A stretch of 64,000 nucleotides of DNA from Thalassotalea marina (GCF_014656435.1 NZ_BNCK01000005.1:310001-374000); one strand, 5' to 3'; positions 10,804 through 19,940 are shown, numbered from the stretch's first letter. Translations and numbers: made by a program. Notes: a model not told the origin generated them from the letters alone.

Positions 10804-11553
10804 TTAATCAAGCAATGACCACTTTATTTCGGGGAGTTCTTCCAAGGCAGGTTTTGCAAATAAATATCCTTGCATTAAAACTATTCCTATGTTTTTTAAA
10901 TATAAATACTCCTCATGAGTTTCTATTCCTTCTGCCAACAGTTGAATATTTAACCGTTCACACATAATCAAAATTCCATGGATTATTGCTTGTTTTGCAG
11001 GGTTTTTATCGATATTTCGTGTTAATAACATATCCAGTTTTATGTAGTCAGGTTGGAAGCCACTTAATAAATTAAGGCCGGAAAATCCTGCGCCAAAGTC
11101 GTCAATAGCAGTTTTAAACCCTTGCTTTTTATATGCTGTTAGTATTTCGACGAGAAAGTCATGACTTACTACTTGCTCATGTTCAGTAATTTCAAAGTGT
11201 ATATTAGCAATAGGTAATCCACAGCGCTTAGCCGCTCTAAGGGTTTTTGCTAAGCATGCTTTGGGCTCGTAAATTGCCTGGGGCATAAAGTTGATATTCA
11301 ACGTACATTTTGAATTTAGCGATGCAAAAGTTTCAATTGCTCTAACTCTACAGGTCTGATCAAAACTGTATTTATTTTCATCATTTACTTTACTCAATAC
11401 ATGAAAAGCACTTTCGCCATTTACGCCTCTTACCAATGCTTCATATGCCACGACTTGTCTAGATTTAACATCTACAATAGGTTGAAATGCCATTTTAATG
11501 TCAAATTCGAGTGGCGTTGCACAATTGCATGGGTGAATATTCATTTCTAACAT
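10804..11553 (-). CDS. EAL-domain c-di-GMP phosphodiesterase
   Basis: Cytoplasmic stand-alone EAL domain (249 aa) predicted to hydrolyse cyclic di-GMP. The catalytic set appears complete: Glu38 (EALVRG), Asn87, Glu121 (FEITEHE), Asp151-Asp152 (DDFGAG), Lys172 (IKLD), Glu208 (AEGIET) and Gln228 (MQGYLFAKP). There is no sensory or membrane domain. It is first gene of the operon with the TonB receptor and hybrid kinase, an unusual partnership that suggests c-di-GMP turnover is co-expressed with uptake of a specific nutrient. ATG at 11553 or at 11544 could be the start. Confidence 0.9.
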   Translation of the reverse strand: MLEMNIHPCNCATPLEFDIKMAFQPIVDVKSRQVVAYEALVRGVNGESAFHVLSKVNDENKYSFDQTCRVRAIETFASLNSKCTLNINFMPQAIYEPKACLAKTLRAAKRCGLPIANIHFEITEHEQVVSHDFLVEILTAYKKQGFKTAIDDFGAGFSGLNLLSGFQPDYIKLDMLLTRNIDKNPAKQAIIHGILIMCERLNIQLLAEGIETHEEYLYLKNIGIVLMQGYLFAKPALEELPEIKWSLLD

Positions 11554-11842
11554 AATTTAAACTGTATTAATCTACCTACTCTTAAAGTTAGAAAACGCCC
11601 CCTACAATTGCAATTATAAATTCTATAAAGACAAATAAACTTAATAAGCTCAAATAAATCAGCACCTTTGGCTATGACTTATTTGGTTAACGCCATTTTG
11701 TCCAATATAAATTCTAAAACCTCATCTCGAACCAGATAAAACACAGCCAAATATATTGTATACAAAATATTGTATTATGAATTCAATCGATCTACCATTG
11801 TTGTGCATCTTTTAATCTAACAATAAAAAATTTGGGGAAAGT
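11554..11842. promoter_or_regulatory. Divergent intergenic region with palindrome and direct repeats
   Basis: These 289 bases separate the minus-strand EAL operon from the plus-strand Oar-like receptor gene. They contain the perfect palindrome TTGTATACAA (11756-11765) and the 9-nt direct repeat ATATTGTAT at 11753-11761 and 11767-11775, 14 nt apart. This pattern suits a repressor operator near the receptor promoter. TTGTATACAA has GntR-like symmetry, but no regulator gene is next to it. A ribosome binding site GGGGAAAG precedes the receptor ATG. Nothing coding is visible. Confidence 0.5.
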
Positions 11843-14800
11843 ATGTATATAAAAACAACAAACAACTGGCGTAAAAGCCTTATTGCAGCTGCGATCGCTA
11901 GCTGTTTATGTGCGCCAGTCGCATTCGCTCAAGGGAAAACAACCGGGAGTATCGAAGGTAATGTTTTAATTGAAAGTGGTAATTCACTTGCCAATGTTGA
12001 GGTGCTGTTAAAACACAACACCAAAGGCATAGTCAAAAGAACTACCACTAACAGCCAAGGCGAATTTAGCTTAAAAGGTTTACCTATTGGCACATATACT
12101 GTCACGTTCAGTAAAGACGGCTTTCAAACGCAGTCTGAATCGCGGTTGATGATTTCTGCTGGTCTTACATCAACAGTAGACGTTTCAATGTATTCAAATG
12201 ACATTGAACGTATTGAAGTTAATGGCGCTGCTATTCGTGTCATTAATATGGAAAGTTCAACCACACAACTTTCCATCACCGATGAAGAATTAGCCAAATT
12301 ACCTGTGGCTCAAGATCTGTCATCAGTTGCCCTATTATCACCTGCGGCATCATTAGCTGCTGACCCTGCTGGCGAGTATGGACGAGGAGTTTCTTTTAGT
12401 GGCTCATCTGTTGCCGAAAACGGTTTTTTCTTAAACGGATTGAACATTACTGATATTCGTAAAGGTCTTGGTCACATTAGCTTCCCATGGGAAGCTGTCG
12501 CTCAAACAAATATAGTTACCGGTGGCGTACCTGCAGAGTTTGGTAATTTTATCGGTGGTGTCACCGATGTCGTAACAAAATCAGGTGATAACGAATTTAA
12601 GTTTGGAGCGAGATTTGACTACAATCCTGGTAGTTTTTTGCGCTCAAGAAGCCCTGATGTATGGCTTTATGATACAGGCCATCCAGACACCGATGCTGAT
12701 GGCAATGTCACAGGCTATCCATTTACCCTAAGCACCTATAATGGCGAAGATTATACAAAAAATGCACGTTACAATATTTGGGCAAGCGGCCCAATTATTG
12801 AAGATACGCTATTTTTCTACGCCTTATACAACCCGCAAAAAGTAACACATCGTTGGGCAGACACTACATCGATCACCCAAAGAGAAAATGAAGCTGATTT
12901 CTGGTTAGCAAATATAGATTGGTATATTAATGAAAACCATAGTTTGACATTCACCGCTATGAATAATGAGCGTGAAAACAGTGATTACCACGCTGACTAT
13001 GATTTTCACCCATCTAATCGTGATAAATCACGTCAATCAGGTGAGTTTGGCGAGCCTACACAATCTGAATCTGGTGGCCAGCTTTTCTCTGTTAACTACA
13101 ACGGTTATATCACCGACGATTTAAGTGTTTCAGCGGTATATGGTGTAACAGAGCAAGACTCATTAGAAATTAACCCCGTCGCTCACTTAAGTCGCGTATG
13201 GGATAGCCGAAGTGGCAGCTGGCAACGCCGTGGTGACTGGCAAGGCTGGTCAAGTGGCGCCAAAAGTGAAGACACGCGCAAGCAGTTTAGGGTCGATTTT
13301 GACTGGGTATTAGACGACCATACTATTAGCTTTGGCTATAGCCACGAAAACATTGAAACCTTTGATCGTTCTGAATATTCGGGCGACGGCTGGCGTTATG
13401 ATATCTACACAGCAACAGAGAGTCGTATCGCTAACATCAATGCCATTATTGAACGAAATGCAGCTCGCCAAGGTGTTGATTATGTTCCATCGCCTTTGCA
13501 GGTTGGCGACAGCTATTTCTGGACCAAAGAGTATAAGAAAAACGGTACTACTGAACAAAACTATCGTTCATTTTATATTGAAGATAACTGGCAAGTTACT
13601 GATCAATTAACCTTAAATATTGGCTTGAGAAATAGTGCTTTTGATGCCGCTACGGGGACAGGTGAAGAATATGTATCCATGGATAATCAGTGGGCACCTC
13701 GTTTAGGTATTAATTATGACTTATTGGGTGACGGTGGCACTAAGATATTTGCTAATTACGGTCGCTATTACATGCCAATCTCACCAAATACCAGTGCACG
13801 TATGACCTTGCCAGAAGTAAATATTACGGCTTACGGTTTAATGGACGGAACGTTTAATGAGGAAAACAATACCCCAAATCGTGTCGGTGAATTGTTTGCT
13901 ATGGAAGTTAACAGCGATGGAGAGCTAGCCCAACCAGTGTCGACCTTTGTTGATAAAGATCTTGAACCTATGTACAGCGACGAATATGTACTAGGTATTG
14001 AGCATGAACTCAACGACGAATGGGTTGTGGGTGCACGCTATATTTATCGTGATCTAAAATCGTCAATTGAAGATACTAACTTACGATTCGCCCTAGTAGA
14101 AAAATGGGGACGCGAAAACCCAGAACAACTAGAAGTACTGCAAAACCTAGGTTTAAACACCAATGTAAGCTGGTTAGCCCTAGTTATTAATCCAGGTAAC
14201 CCAGTTAAACTAGCCTACGATATTAACCAAGACGGCAAAGTTTCAGGTGATGAATATGTTGAATGGGATGCTGATTATTTAGGGTTGCCAAAAGCTAAAC
14301 GTAAATACCATGCGCTAGAGCTTACTGCCAACGGTCAAATCTCAGACAACTTTAAATTACAAGCTTCTTATACTTGGTCAAAAAGTGAAGGTAACACCGA
14401 GGGGCTGGTCAGTGGAACTCACTCTCAAGCAGATCCAGGCTGGTCAGGTTCATACGATGCACCTGAGTTAACAGACAACAGTTATGGTCGTACATCTAAC
14501 GATATTCCTCATAAGATTAAAGTATTTGGTACATACGACATCAATGATGCGTTTTCTGTTGGTTTCAACATGCAAATTCAACAGGGTCGCCCTATTAACA
14601 AGTTAGGTTACCACCCTCAAGGGGTAGGTTCTTGTAGTGAGCCGATGTGGCTAGATGACGAACATACGCAGTTTAATCCTAATGCGGTAACCGACTGTAC
14701 AGATATCCGTGGAACGGATTTTTACTACAATGGTGAAGACTCACCACGCGGCTCACACGGACATAACAAGTGGATTTATAATCTTGATTTGAGTGCCTCT

Positions 14801-14992
14801 TATAGTACCGAAGTGATCGGGGGTAACTTATTTGTTTCTGCGACGATATTCAATGTATTTGATTTTGATACGCCAACGTCTTATAACGATATAGCTGAAT
14901 TGCAGCAAGGTGTTGATAATCCAAATTATCGAAGTCCTGTACAGTTTCAAGCGCCCCGCAGTGCACAATTAACAGTACGTTATGAGTTCTAA
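11843..14992 (+). CDS. Oar-like TonB-dependent receptor with N-terminal carboxypeptidase-regulatory domain (copy 1)
   Basis: Outer-membrane receptor of 1049 aa. A signal peptide (about 1-30, ending APVAFAQG) leads to a carboxypeptidase-regulatory-like beta-sandwich (about 34-115: GSIEGNVLIESGNSLANVEV, then GEFSLKGLPIGTYTV). A plug follows (about 125-250, FNRST-type SGGSVAENGFF-like motif), then a long barrel with acidic extracellular loops that ends in TVRYEF. These Oar-type receptors are usually linked to large ligands such as peptides or glycans; the substrate is unknown. It is a clear paralogue of the receptor at 20781-23837, sharing ASGPIIEDTLFFYALYN around 312-330. Monocistronic, ending at a strong terminator. 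Confidence 0.93.
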   Translation: MYIKTTNNWRKSLIAAAIASCLCAPVAFAQGKTTGSIEGNVLIESGNSLANVEVLLKHNTKGIVKRTTTNSQGEFSLKGLPIGTYTVTFSKDGFQTQSESRLMISAGLTSTVDVSMYSNDIERIEVNGAAIRVINMESSTTQLSITDEELAKLPVAQDLSSVALLSPAASLAADPAGEYGRGVSFSGSSVAENGFFLNGLNITDIRKGLGHISFPWEAVAQTNIVTGGVPAEFGNFIGGVTDVVTKSGDNEFKFGARFDYNPGSFLRSRSPDVWLYDTGHPDTDADGNVTGYPFTLSTYNGEDYTKNARYNIWASGPIIEDTLFFYALYNPQKVTHRWADTTSITQRENEADFWLANIDWYINENHSLTFTAMNNERENSDYHADYDFHPSNRDKSRQSGEFGEPTQSESGGQLFSVNYNGYITDDLSVSAVYGVTEQDSLEINPVAHLSRVWDSRSGSWQRRGDWQGWSSGAKSEDTRKQFRVDFDWVLDDHTISFGYSHENIETFDRSEYSGDGWRYDIYTATESRIANINAIIERNAARQGVDYVPSPLQVGDSYFWTKEYKKNGTTEQNYRSFYIEDNWQVTDQLTLNIGLRNSAFDAATGTGEEYVSMDNQWAPRLGINYDLLGDGGTKIFANYGRYYMPISPNTSARMTLPEVNITAYGLMDGTFNEENNTPNRVGELFAMEVNSDGELAQPVSTFVDKDLEPMYSDEYVLGIEHELNDEWVVGARYIYRDLKSSIEDTNLRFALVEKWGRENPEQLEVLQNLGLNTNVSWLALVINPGNPVKLAYDINQDGKVSGDEYVEWDADYLGLPKAKRKYHALELTANGQISDNFKLQASYTWSKSEGNTEGLVSGTHSQADPGWSGSYDAPELTDNSYGRTSNDIPHKIKVFGTYDINDAFSVGFNMQIQQGRPINKLGYHPQGVGSCSEPMWLDDEHTQFNPNAVTDCTDIRGTDFYYNGEDSPRGSHGHNKWIYNLDLSASYSTEVIGGNLFVSATIFNVFDFDTPTSYNDIAELQQGVDNPNYRSPVQFQAPRSAQLTVRYEF

Positions 14993-15012
14993 TTATTAAC
15001 GTTTATCGTGAT

Positions 15013-15043
15013 AAAAATGCCGCTGTTTATGCGGCATTTTTTT
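15013..15043 (+). terminator. Rho-independent terminator of Oar-like receptor 1
   Basis: Perfect stem AAAAATGCCGC (15013-15023) / GCGGCATTTTT (15031-15041) with a 7-nt loop and a T-rich tail, 20 nt after the receptor stop codon. Confidence 0.92.
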
Positions 15044-15185
15044 AAATACGTACACAACAAAAAACTTCATATTTGCGATTAAACTTGTTCTAAATATTTA
15101 AACTCGCTATGACATGAACTTGACAATTACGAAACCCTTCGTTAAAACCTAATGCTTTGATAATTAAAATTTTAACAAGGACTGT

Positions 15186-16052
15186 ATGAAAAATTTACTA
15201 CTCTTTGTTGTACTTTTTGTAAGTACATCAGTTCAAGCTGAATCAATCTCCCCGACAAAGTCAGGCCTTTATGATGTTGGTGGCTTTAAACTCTATTTAG
15301 CGTGTTATCAAAATAACAAACCGACTTTGATACTTGAACAAGGATTTGGCCGTTGGGGGTCAGACGGTATTTGGCAAAAAAACATCGAAAAACTGCAAAA
15401 CCATTATAGCGTTTGTCTATATGATCGCGCGGGGTTGGGTAAGAGCGAAAAAGGCCCGGAGCCATTTACTGTTAATGATACAGCCAACTGGTTACACACT
15501 TTATTACAAAAAGCTGAAATCAATCCGCCTTTTTACTTTGCTGGTGGCTCTTATGCTTTATATATTATCAAGGCTTACAACAACTTGTATCCAGATAATG
15601 TGTTAGGCGCTATGTTTATTGACCCTCCACAATTCGGTTACTTTTATACTATGGCCACCCGATGGCCAAAAAACTTTACCACCAAAGATAAAACGTTACA
15701 GCGCCAGTTTGATTTTGAACAAAGCATTCATGATCCAATGTTTGAACGCGCGCCTGAAAAAGTTGATCATTTGGCAAGTTATCAATTGCTCAAGAAGGCG
15801 AGAAGTTTTGGCAGTAAACCGATAATTACGGTGAGAAAAAAGCTAACAACTGAGCGTTACGATCCTGAAAATGTGCCACTAGCTATAGCCACTAAAATGA
15901 ATAAATTTGACGCCAATGCAGAGAACTACTTTTACAGTCTTTCAACTCAAAGCAAAGTGATTTATTCAATGTCAGACAAACATCATCTGCATATCACCGA
16001 CCCTGATCTGGTTGTGTCAAGCATCATCGAATTGCAAAAAAGTAACCATTAA
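15186..16052 (+). CDS. Exported alpha/beta hydrolase
   Basis: 288 aa with an N-terminal signal peptide (cleavage near SVQA-ES, residue 18) and an alpha/beta-hydrolase fold. Visible elements are the strand LILEQGFGRWGSDGIW, LYDRAGLGKSEK (the conserved D-x-x-G-x-G-x-S of esterases), and the nucleophile elbow AGGSYA with Ser122, where the usual last Gly is Ala. A late His near DKHHLHI (about 268) could complete the triad. It is probably a periplasmic esterase or lipase of unknown substrate. RBS AAGGA precedes the ATG. It is first of five co-directional genes with gaps of 15-43 nt. Confidence 0.82.
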   Translation: MKNLLLFVVLFVSTSVQAESISPTKSGLYDVGGFKLYLACYQNNKPTLILEQGFGRWGSDGIWQKNIEKLQNHYSVCLYDRAGLGKSEKGPEPFTVNDTANWLHTLLQKAEINPPFYFAGGSYALYIIKAYNNLYPDNVLGAMFIDPPQFGYFYTMATRWPKNFTTKDKTLQRQFDFEQSIHDPMFERAPEKVDHLASYQLLKKARSFGSKPIITVRKKLTTERYDPENVPLAIATKMNKFDANAENYFYSLSTQSKVIYSMSDKHHLHITDPDLVVSSIIELQKSNH

Positions 16053-16067
16053 CTATTCGGAGTCACC

Positions 16068-16667
16068 ATGTATTTAACCATAGCCCCTTATTTAGGTCTT
16101 ATTGCCACAGCTTGGATGATAGTAGGTGTAGCCATTGCAGGAAAACGATACCCAAACTACAGCCATGTAAATCAGTTTTGTAGTGAATTGGGCGCTAGTG
16201 GTAGCCCAACAGAAAAACTCTCTCCAAGAATAAATAATTTTCCATTAAGTATGCTTTTTGTCGCTTTTGGTTGGTTTATTTTACAGCAGCCTGAAGTAAG
16301 CACATTACTTGTTATTATTGGCTGGAGCATAGTGGCTCACGGTGTTGGTACATTGGTAGCGGGTGTTTTTCCGATGGATGCTGATCCTTATATTGAAAAA
16401 CCCAGTACTAGGTGCCAAGTTCACACTTTTGCTGGCGTAGTGATGTTATTTTCTTTAATCATCGCCATGCTAATAGCACCTTTTGCAAGTGATTTTACCT
16501 ACACGTTTAAGTTATTTTCAATTCTCTGCCTAGTGGCACATTTATACTTTACCTTTTCATTGGCAAACGCCTATCAAAACAGGCAAAAGATAGGATTACA
16601 CCAAAGATTGAGTTACGGTGCGCAATTGATTTGGTTAAGTGGTTTATCTGTTGAATTTGTAGTTTAA
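16068..16667 (+). CDS. DUF998-family membrane protein
   Basis: 199 aa with about six hydrophobic segments. The conserved FCSELGASGSPTEKLSPRINNFPLSM after the first helix and VAGVFPMDADPY in the middle match the DUF998 family as I know it. The function of the family is not established. It starts 15 nt after the hydrolase gene, so the two are probably cotranscribed. Confidence 0.75.
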   Translation: MYLTIAPYLGLIATAWMIVGVAIAGKRYPNYSHVNQFCSELGASGSPTEKLSPRINNFPLSMLFVAFGWFILQQPEVSTLLVIIGWSIVAHGVGTLVAGVFPMDADPYIEKPSTRCQVHTFAGVVMLFSLIIAMLIAPFASDFTYTFKLFSILCLVAHLYFTFSLANAYQNRQKIGLHQRLSYGAQLIWLSGLSVEFVV

Positions 16668-16710
16668 ATCACCACATCTATTTTGATACTAAAAAACAAG
16701 GAATCAAACC

Positions 16711-17028
16711 ATGAGATTCGAAATGTTAGTCGGATTAAACCTGTCTAATGAAAGCTTGTACACAGCATACCGAGAAGCAATGGCGCCTTTATTAACTGCA
16801 CATGAAGGTGGCTTTGGTTGTGACTTTAAAGTATCTGAAGTATTAAAAGCACCTGCAGATACAGGTGACGCAACATCGATAAACCGAGTTTTTACAATCT
16901 ATTTTGCCAGTGAACAGCAAAAAGATGCATTTTTTAATCATGAAGCATACCAAGCTATCAAAGCTGAGTATTTCGAAAAATCGGTGAATAGCACAACAAT
17001 TATCGCTAGTTATTTCAACACCAATTAG
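16711..17028 (+). CDS. DUF1330-like dimeric alpha/beta-barrel protein
   Basis: Small cytoplasmic protein (105 aa) with no signal peptide. The alternating pattern MRFEMLVGLNL..., then RVFTIYFASEQQKDAFFNHEAYQAIKA..., ending STTIIASYF, resembles DUF1330 or antibiotic-biosynthesis-monooxygenase-like ferredoxin folds that act as small oxidases, isomerases or unknown binding proteins. No catalytic residue can be named. RBS AAGGA lies before the ATG. It sits in the hydrolase-DUF998-LysE run. Confidence 0.6.
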   Translation: MRFEMLVGLNLSNESLYTAYREAMAPLLTAHEGGFGCDFKVSEVLKAPADTGDATSINRVFTIYFASEQQKDAFFNHEAYQAIKAEYFEKSVNSTTIIASYFNTN

Positions 17029-17052
17029 GTGTATTGTTCAAGGATGATGATA

Positions 17053-17670
17053 ATGGAATATTTTGTAGCACTAGCTTTCTTTGCCTTTGCCTCGTCAGCA
17101 ACACCTGGGCCAAACAATGTGATGGTAATGACATCAGGATTAAACTTTGGTGTACGCCCAAGTATCCCTTTGTTATTGGGTATCTGTATTGGATTTTCTT
17201 TAATGATAGTCGTTGTTGGATTAGGCTTTTCACATCTATTTACAGTGTTTCCCAGTTTGCACCTTTTGATAAAGATTATTGGTACAGGTTATTTACTTTA
17301 TCTTGCTTACTTAATCACAAAAACGCCTTCAACCACCACTAAAGAAACGAGCGACAAACCACTCACATTCATTAATGGTGCATTGTTTCAATGGGTTAAT
17401 GCTAAAGCTTGGGTTGTTGCAACAGGAGCAATTGCCGTATATTCGTCAAGCGACGCTGAACTCATCAATCAAACTATCATTATTGCCTTAGTGTTTTTAG
17501 TCGTTTCACTCCCTAGTGTTGGTCTATGGCTAGTTGCAGGCTCTATACTTAGCCATTGGTTAAAACACGAAAATAAACGTAAAGCGTTTAACTATGTCAT
17601 GGCATTTTTGCTGGTATTGTCGGTATTTCCTGTTATAAGTGAATTAATGGCGATCATGCTTGCTACTTAG
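17053..17670 (+). CDS. LysE/RhtB-family exporter
   Basis: Inner-membrane exporter of about 206 aa with six hydrophobic segments. The LysE-type opening is FAFASSATPGPNNVMVMTSGLNFG (the PGPN signature near residue 18). A mid-loop NAKAWVVATGAI and a C-terminal helix pair follow. The family exports amino acids or small metabolites; the substrate is not readable. An in-frame GTG lies upstream at 17029, but the ATG at 17053 has AAGGA 8 nt before it and is the better start. Part of the 15186-18573 run. Confidence 0.87.
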   Translation: MEYFVALAFFAFASSATPGPNNVMVMTSGLNFGVRPSIPLLLGICIGFSLMIVVVGLGFSHLFTVFPSLHLLIKIIGTGYLLYLAYLITKTPSTTTKETSDKPLTFINGALFQWVNAKAWVVATGAIAVYSSSDAELINQTIIIALVFLVVSLPSVGLWLVAGSILSHWLKHENKRKAFNYVMAFLLVLSVFPVISELMAIMLAT

Positions 17671-17685
17671 GTTCAGGAGTATCAG

Positions 17686-18573
17686 TTGAAATTGAAAAGA
17701 TTATCTTTTGCTTTTTTACTCTTTGTGATTTTAGCCTCATCCCCTGCCACTGCTAACAACTCACCAGCATGCGAAACGTTATATTTTCCGATAGATTTTG
17801 ACCAATATGGCCTGCCTTATATTGGTTTAATGATAGATAATTCAGTTTATCGTGCACATGTTGATTTAGGCGCCAGCCATGCGTTACATCTGCCGCAAAA
17901 AATGTTATCAAAAATACCGAATTTAAAACCTACAGGGAAGCTTGTCGAAACACTCAATGTGGCTGGAGAATCTTTTACCGCTAAACAATATACGATTCCT
18001 ACCCTAACAGTTAAATGCATGGACTTTAATAACTTAACCGCATTAGAGCTCAAAAATTGGGGAGCAAAACTAGGTGCTACGCACAAAGAGCACAACAACA
18101 AAGATATCATTATTGGCGCTGATTTTTTTCATGGAAAAACAATACAAATCGATTACAAACGACGTTTATTAACGGTTTTTGGCCAAGATGAAAAGTTGAA
18201 TACTCCATCTGATTTGAATGAAAGCCTATCTTTTGAACGTTCAGTCTTTGGCATTAGTATTTCGTTAAGTTCAGGGGTTAAATATTATCAAATGGTGCTC
18301 GACACAGGGGCATCTGCATCACTTATTTCAGCAAACCGTATCGACAATAAAGAACGGATCTCAAGCTGCCAATTTGTTGTCAGTGAACATATAGAGTGTC
18401 AGTATATCAACACCTTATTGATGGCTTATGGTTTGCCTTTTAGATCAAAATTATACCTTTACCCCATCACTGAAAAATTCCAATATGACGGCATACTGGG
18501 TCGCGATTTTTTTCAACAGTTTATCGTGACGTTAAACTTTAGCAACAACACCATAACATTAACATCGGCCTAA
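17686..18573 (+). CDS. Secreted two-lobed retropepsin-like aspartic protease
   Basis: 295 aa with a signal peptide (about 1-23). It holds two retropepsin-type halves in one chain. Lobe 1 has AHVDLGASHALHLP (Asp60-Leu-Gly-Ala) and later IIIGADFF (141-148). Lobe 2 has MVLDTGASASLIS (Asp206-Thr-Gly-Ala) and later ILGRDFF. Each lobe thus carries the D-x-G-A plus I-x-G-x-D-F-F pair typical of one retropepsin monomer, but the first has Leu in place of the fireman's-grip Thr. The start is TTG: AGGAG lies 6 nt upstream and no ATG is nearby. Last of the five-gene run, 15 nt after the exporter. It could be an intramolecular dimer protease or a lobe-inactivated binding protein. Confidence 0.78.
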   Translation: MKLKRLSFAFLLFVILASSPATANNSPACETLYFPIDFDQYGLPYIGLMIDNSVYRAHVDLGASHALHLPQKMLSKIPNLKPTGKLVETLNVAGESFTAKQYTIPTLTVKCMDFNNLTALELKNWGAKLGATHKEHNNKDIIIGADFFHGKTIQIDYKRRLLTVFGQDEKLNTPSDLNESLSFERSVFGISISLSSGVKYYQMVLDTGASASLISANRIDNKERISSCQFVVSEHIECQYINTLLMAYGLPFRSKLYLYPITEKFQYDGILGRDFFQQFIVTLNFSNNTITLTSA

Positions 18574-18578
18574 AAAAG

Positions 18579-19121
18579 CTATTTTGCTAATGTATCATCA
18601 GCCATACAAGCATCTAACAGCTTTTGTTTTATTTTCTCATCACTTAACGTTTGTAATAATGCAACCGTGCCAATCAAGCTAGCCGCTTGTTGAAAGGCCA
18701 AATTTTCGTTATTGGTAAATTGATTTATATTTTCGACAAATCCGGCAAATATCTGAGTATAAGTGTCTCTAATTTTAGGATCTCGATGACGAATATCTGA
18801 TACTAATGACGCCATCGGACACAGCGCCTCATTATTTTCAAAATAAGTTTGCTGTAGATATCGATCGCGGATTTCTAATGGCGAGCCGCCACAACCACTG
18901 GTGATATGTTCATATGCTTGCTGTGCAGCCACTGAAATAGACTGCTGATATAGATCTGCTTTGGTTTTAAAGTGCGAATAAAAAGCTCCCCTAGTTAGAT
19001 CTGCTTCTTTCATCACATCATCAATGGATATTTCATCAAAACTGTTTCGAGTAAACAATTTCGCAGCCGCTATCAATATCCGCTGCTTAGTAGAATTTTT
19101 GTGATTACTGTCCCAAGGCAT
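18579..19121 (-). CDS. TetR-family transcriptional repressor
   Basis: 180 aa. The N-terminal HTH (RILIAAAKLFTRNSFDEISIDDVMKEADLTRGAFYSHFKTKADL, about 14-57) is a standard TetR recognition helix. The C-terminal ligand domain has the NEALCPMASLVSDIRHRD pattern seen in repressors of glutathione-S-transferase or efflux genes. A TTG at 19133 is in frame, but GGAG lies 6 nt before the ATG at 19121, and the operator palindrome ends at 19134, so the ATG is the start. Divergent from the GST gene, which it probably controls. Confidence 0.88.
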   Translation of the reverse strand: MPWDSNHKNSTKQRILIAAAKLFTRNSFDEISIDDVMKEADLTRGAFYSHFKTKADLYQQSISVAAQQAYEHITSGCGGSPLEIRDRYLQQTYFENNEALCPMASLVSDIRHRDPKIRDTYTQIFAGFVENINQFTNNENLAFQQAASLIGTVALLQTLSDEKIKQKLLDACMADDTLAK

Positions 19122-19133
19122 AAAACGCTCCAA

Positions 19134-19153
19134 AATATGTTCTTGAACATATT
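19134..19153. promoter_or_regulatory. Perfect palindromic operator between tetR and GST genes
   Basis: AATATGTTC - TT - GAACATATT: two 9-nt arms, perfect symmetry. It lies 12 nt upstream of the tetR start codon and 62 nt upstream of the GST ATG, the expected position for a TetR site controlling both genes. Confidence 0.75.
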
Positions 19154-19215
19154 CTGTAAGTTAATAGCATGAAATACAACAAGAGTTTTATTTTATACAA
19201 CCAACAGGAGTTACT

Positions 19216-19860
19216 ATGTCAAAATTAACCATCTTAGGCCCACAGTTTTCCACCTTTGTCAGAACAATTGAGCTCGTGTGTCGCTATAAGAATATTCCAT
19301 ACCAAGTCGGCATGGAATATGAAGGAACGTCATTAGAGTTTCGTGACTCACAACATCAAAAATTACACCCGTTTACTAAAGTACCGGTATTAATAGAAGG
19401 TGATTTTATCTTGCCTGAAACTGTTGCTATTGCCACTTACCTAAATGATAAACAAGGTCCAGACATATTTCCCGCTGAAACAAAAGACAAAGCTAAAAAC
19501 CTTGCTTGGGTTAGCATGATTTCTCAATACGTTTACCAGCATTTAATAAGTCAATATTTATTAGAACTTCGTTTTCCTAAAGGTGAAAATGGTGCCATTC
19601 GAATGGACGTTGTTGAACAGCAAAAACCTATCGCGCAAGCAACCTTAGAAAAACTTGAAGCACAAATTAGTGATCAAGGTTTCTTTATCGGCGAGCAATT
19701 CACCCTGTGTGACGCCTTGTTACTGCCAATACTTACATACGTATTTGCATTGCCAGAGCCTTTTAGCATCCACCAAAACACCCCTAAATTAGCTCAATAT
19801 CTCGATAGAGTTAGCGCGCTTAATTTTGTGCAAGGTGTATTAACACTACCGCAAGAATAA
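19216..19860 (+). CDS. Glutathione S-transferase family protein
   Basis: 214 aa cytoplasmic protein. The N-terminal thioredoxin-like domain (about 1-80) has a potential catalytic Ser/Thr region near FSTFVR, the cis-Pro segment KVPVLIEGD and the glutathione-binding LPETVAIATYL. The C-terminal all-helical domain includes the N-capping box region GEQFTLCDALLLPIL. Probably involved in detoxification of an electrophile sensed by the divergent TetR repressor. RBS AGGAG precedes the ATG. Confidence 0.88.
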   Translation: MSKLTILGPQFSTFVRTIELVCRYKNIPYQVGMEYEGTSLEFRDSQHQKLHPFTKVPVLIEGDFILPETVAIATYLNDKQGPDIFPAETKDKAKNLAWVSMISQYVYQHLISQYLLELRFPKGENGAIRMDVVEQQKPIAQATLEKLEAQISDQGFFIGEQFTLCDALLLPILTYVFALPEPFSIHQNTPKLAQYLDRVSALNFVQGVLTLPQE

Positions 19861-19940
19861 CAATAAAATTTAAATTGTACTGGCAGAGCGTTAAATCTCT
19901 GTCAGTCTTAATATAGACATAGACAATCCTAGAATTTGCT

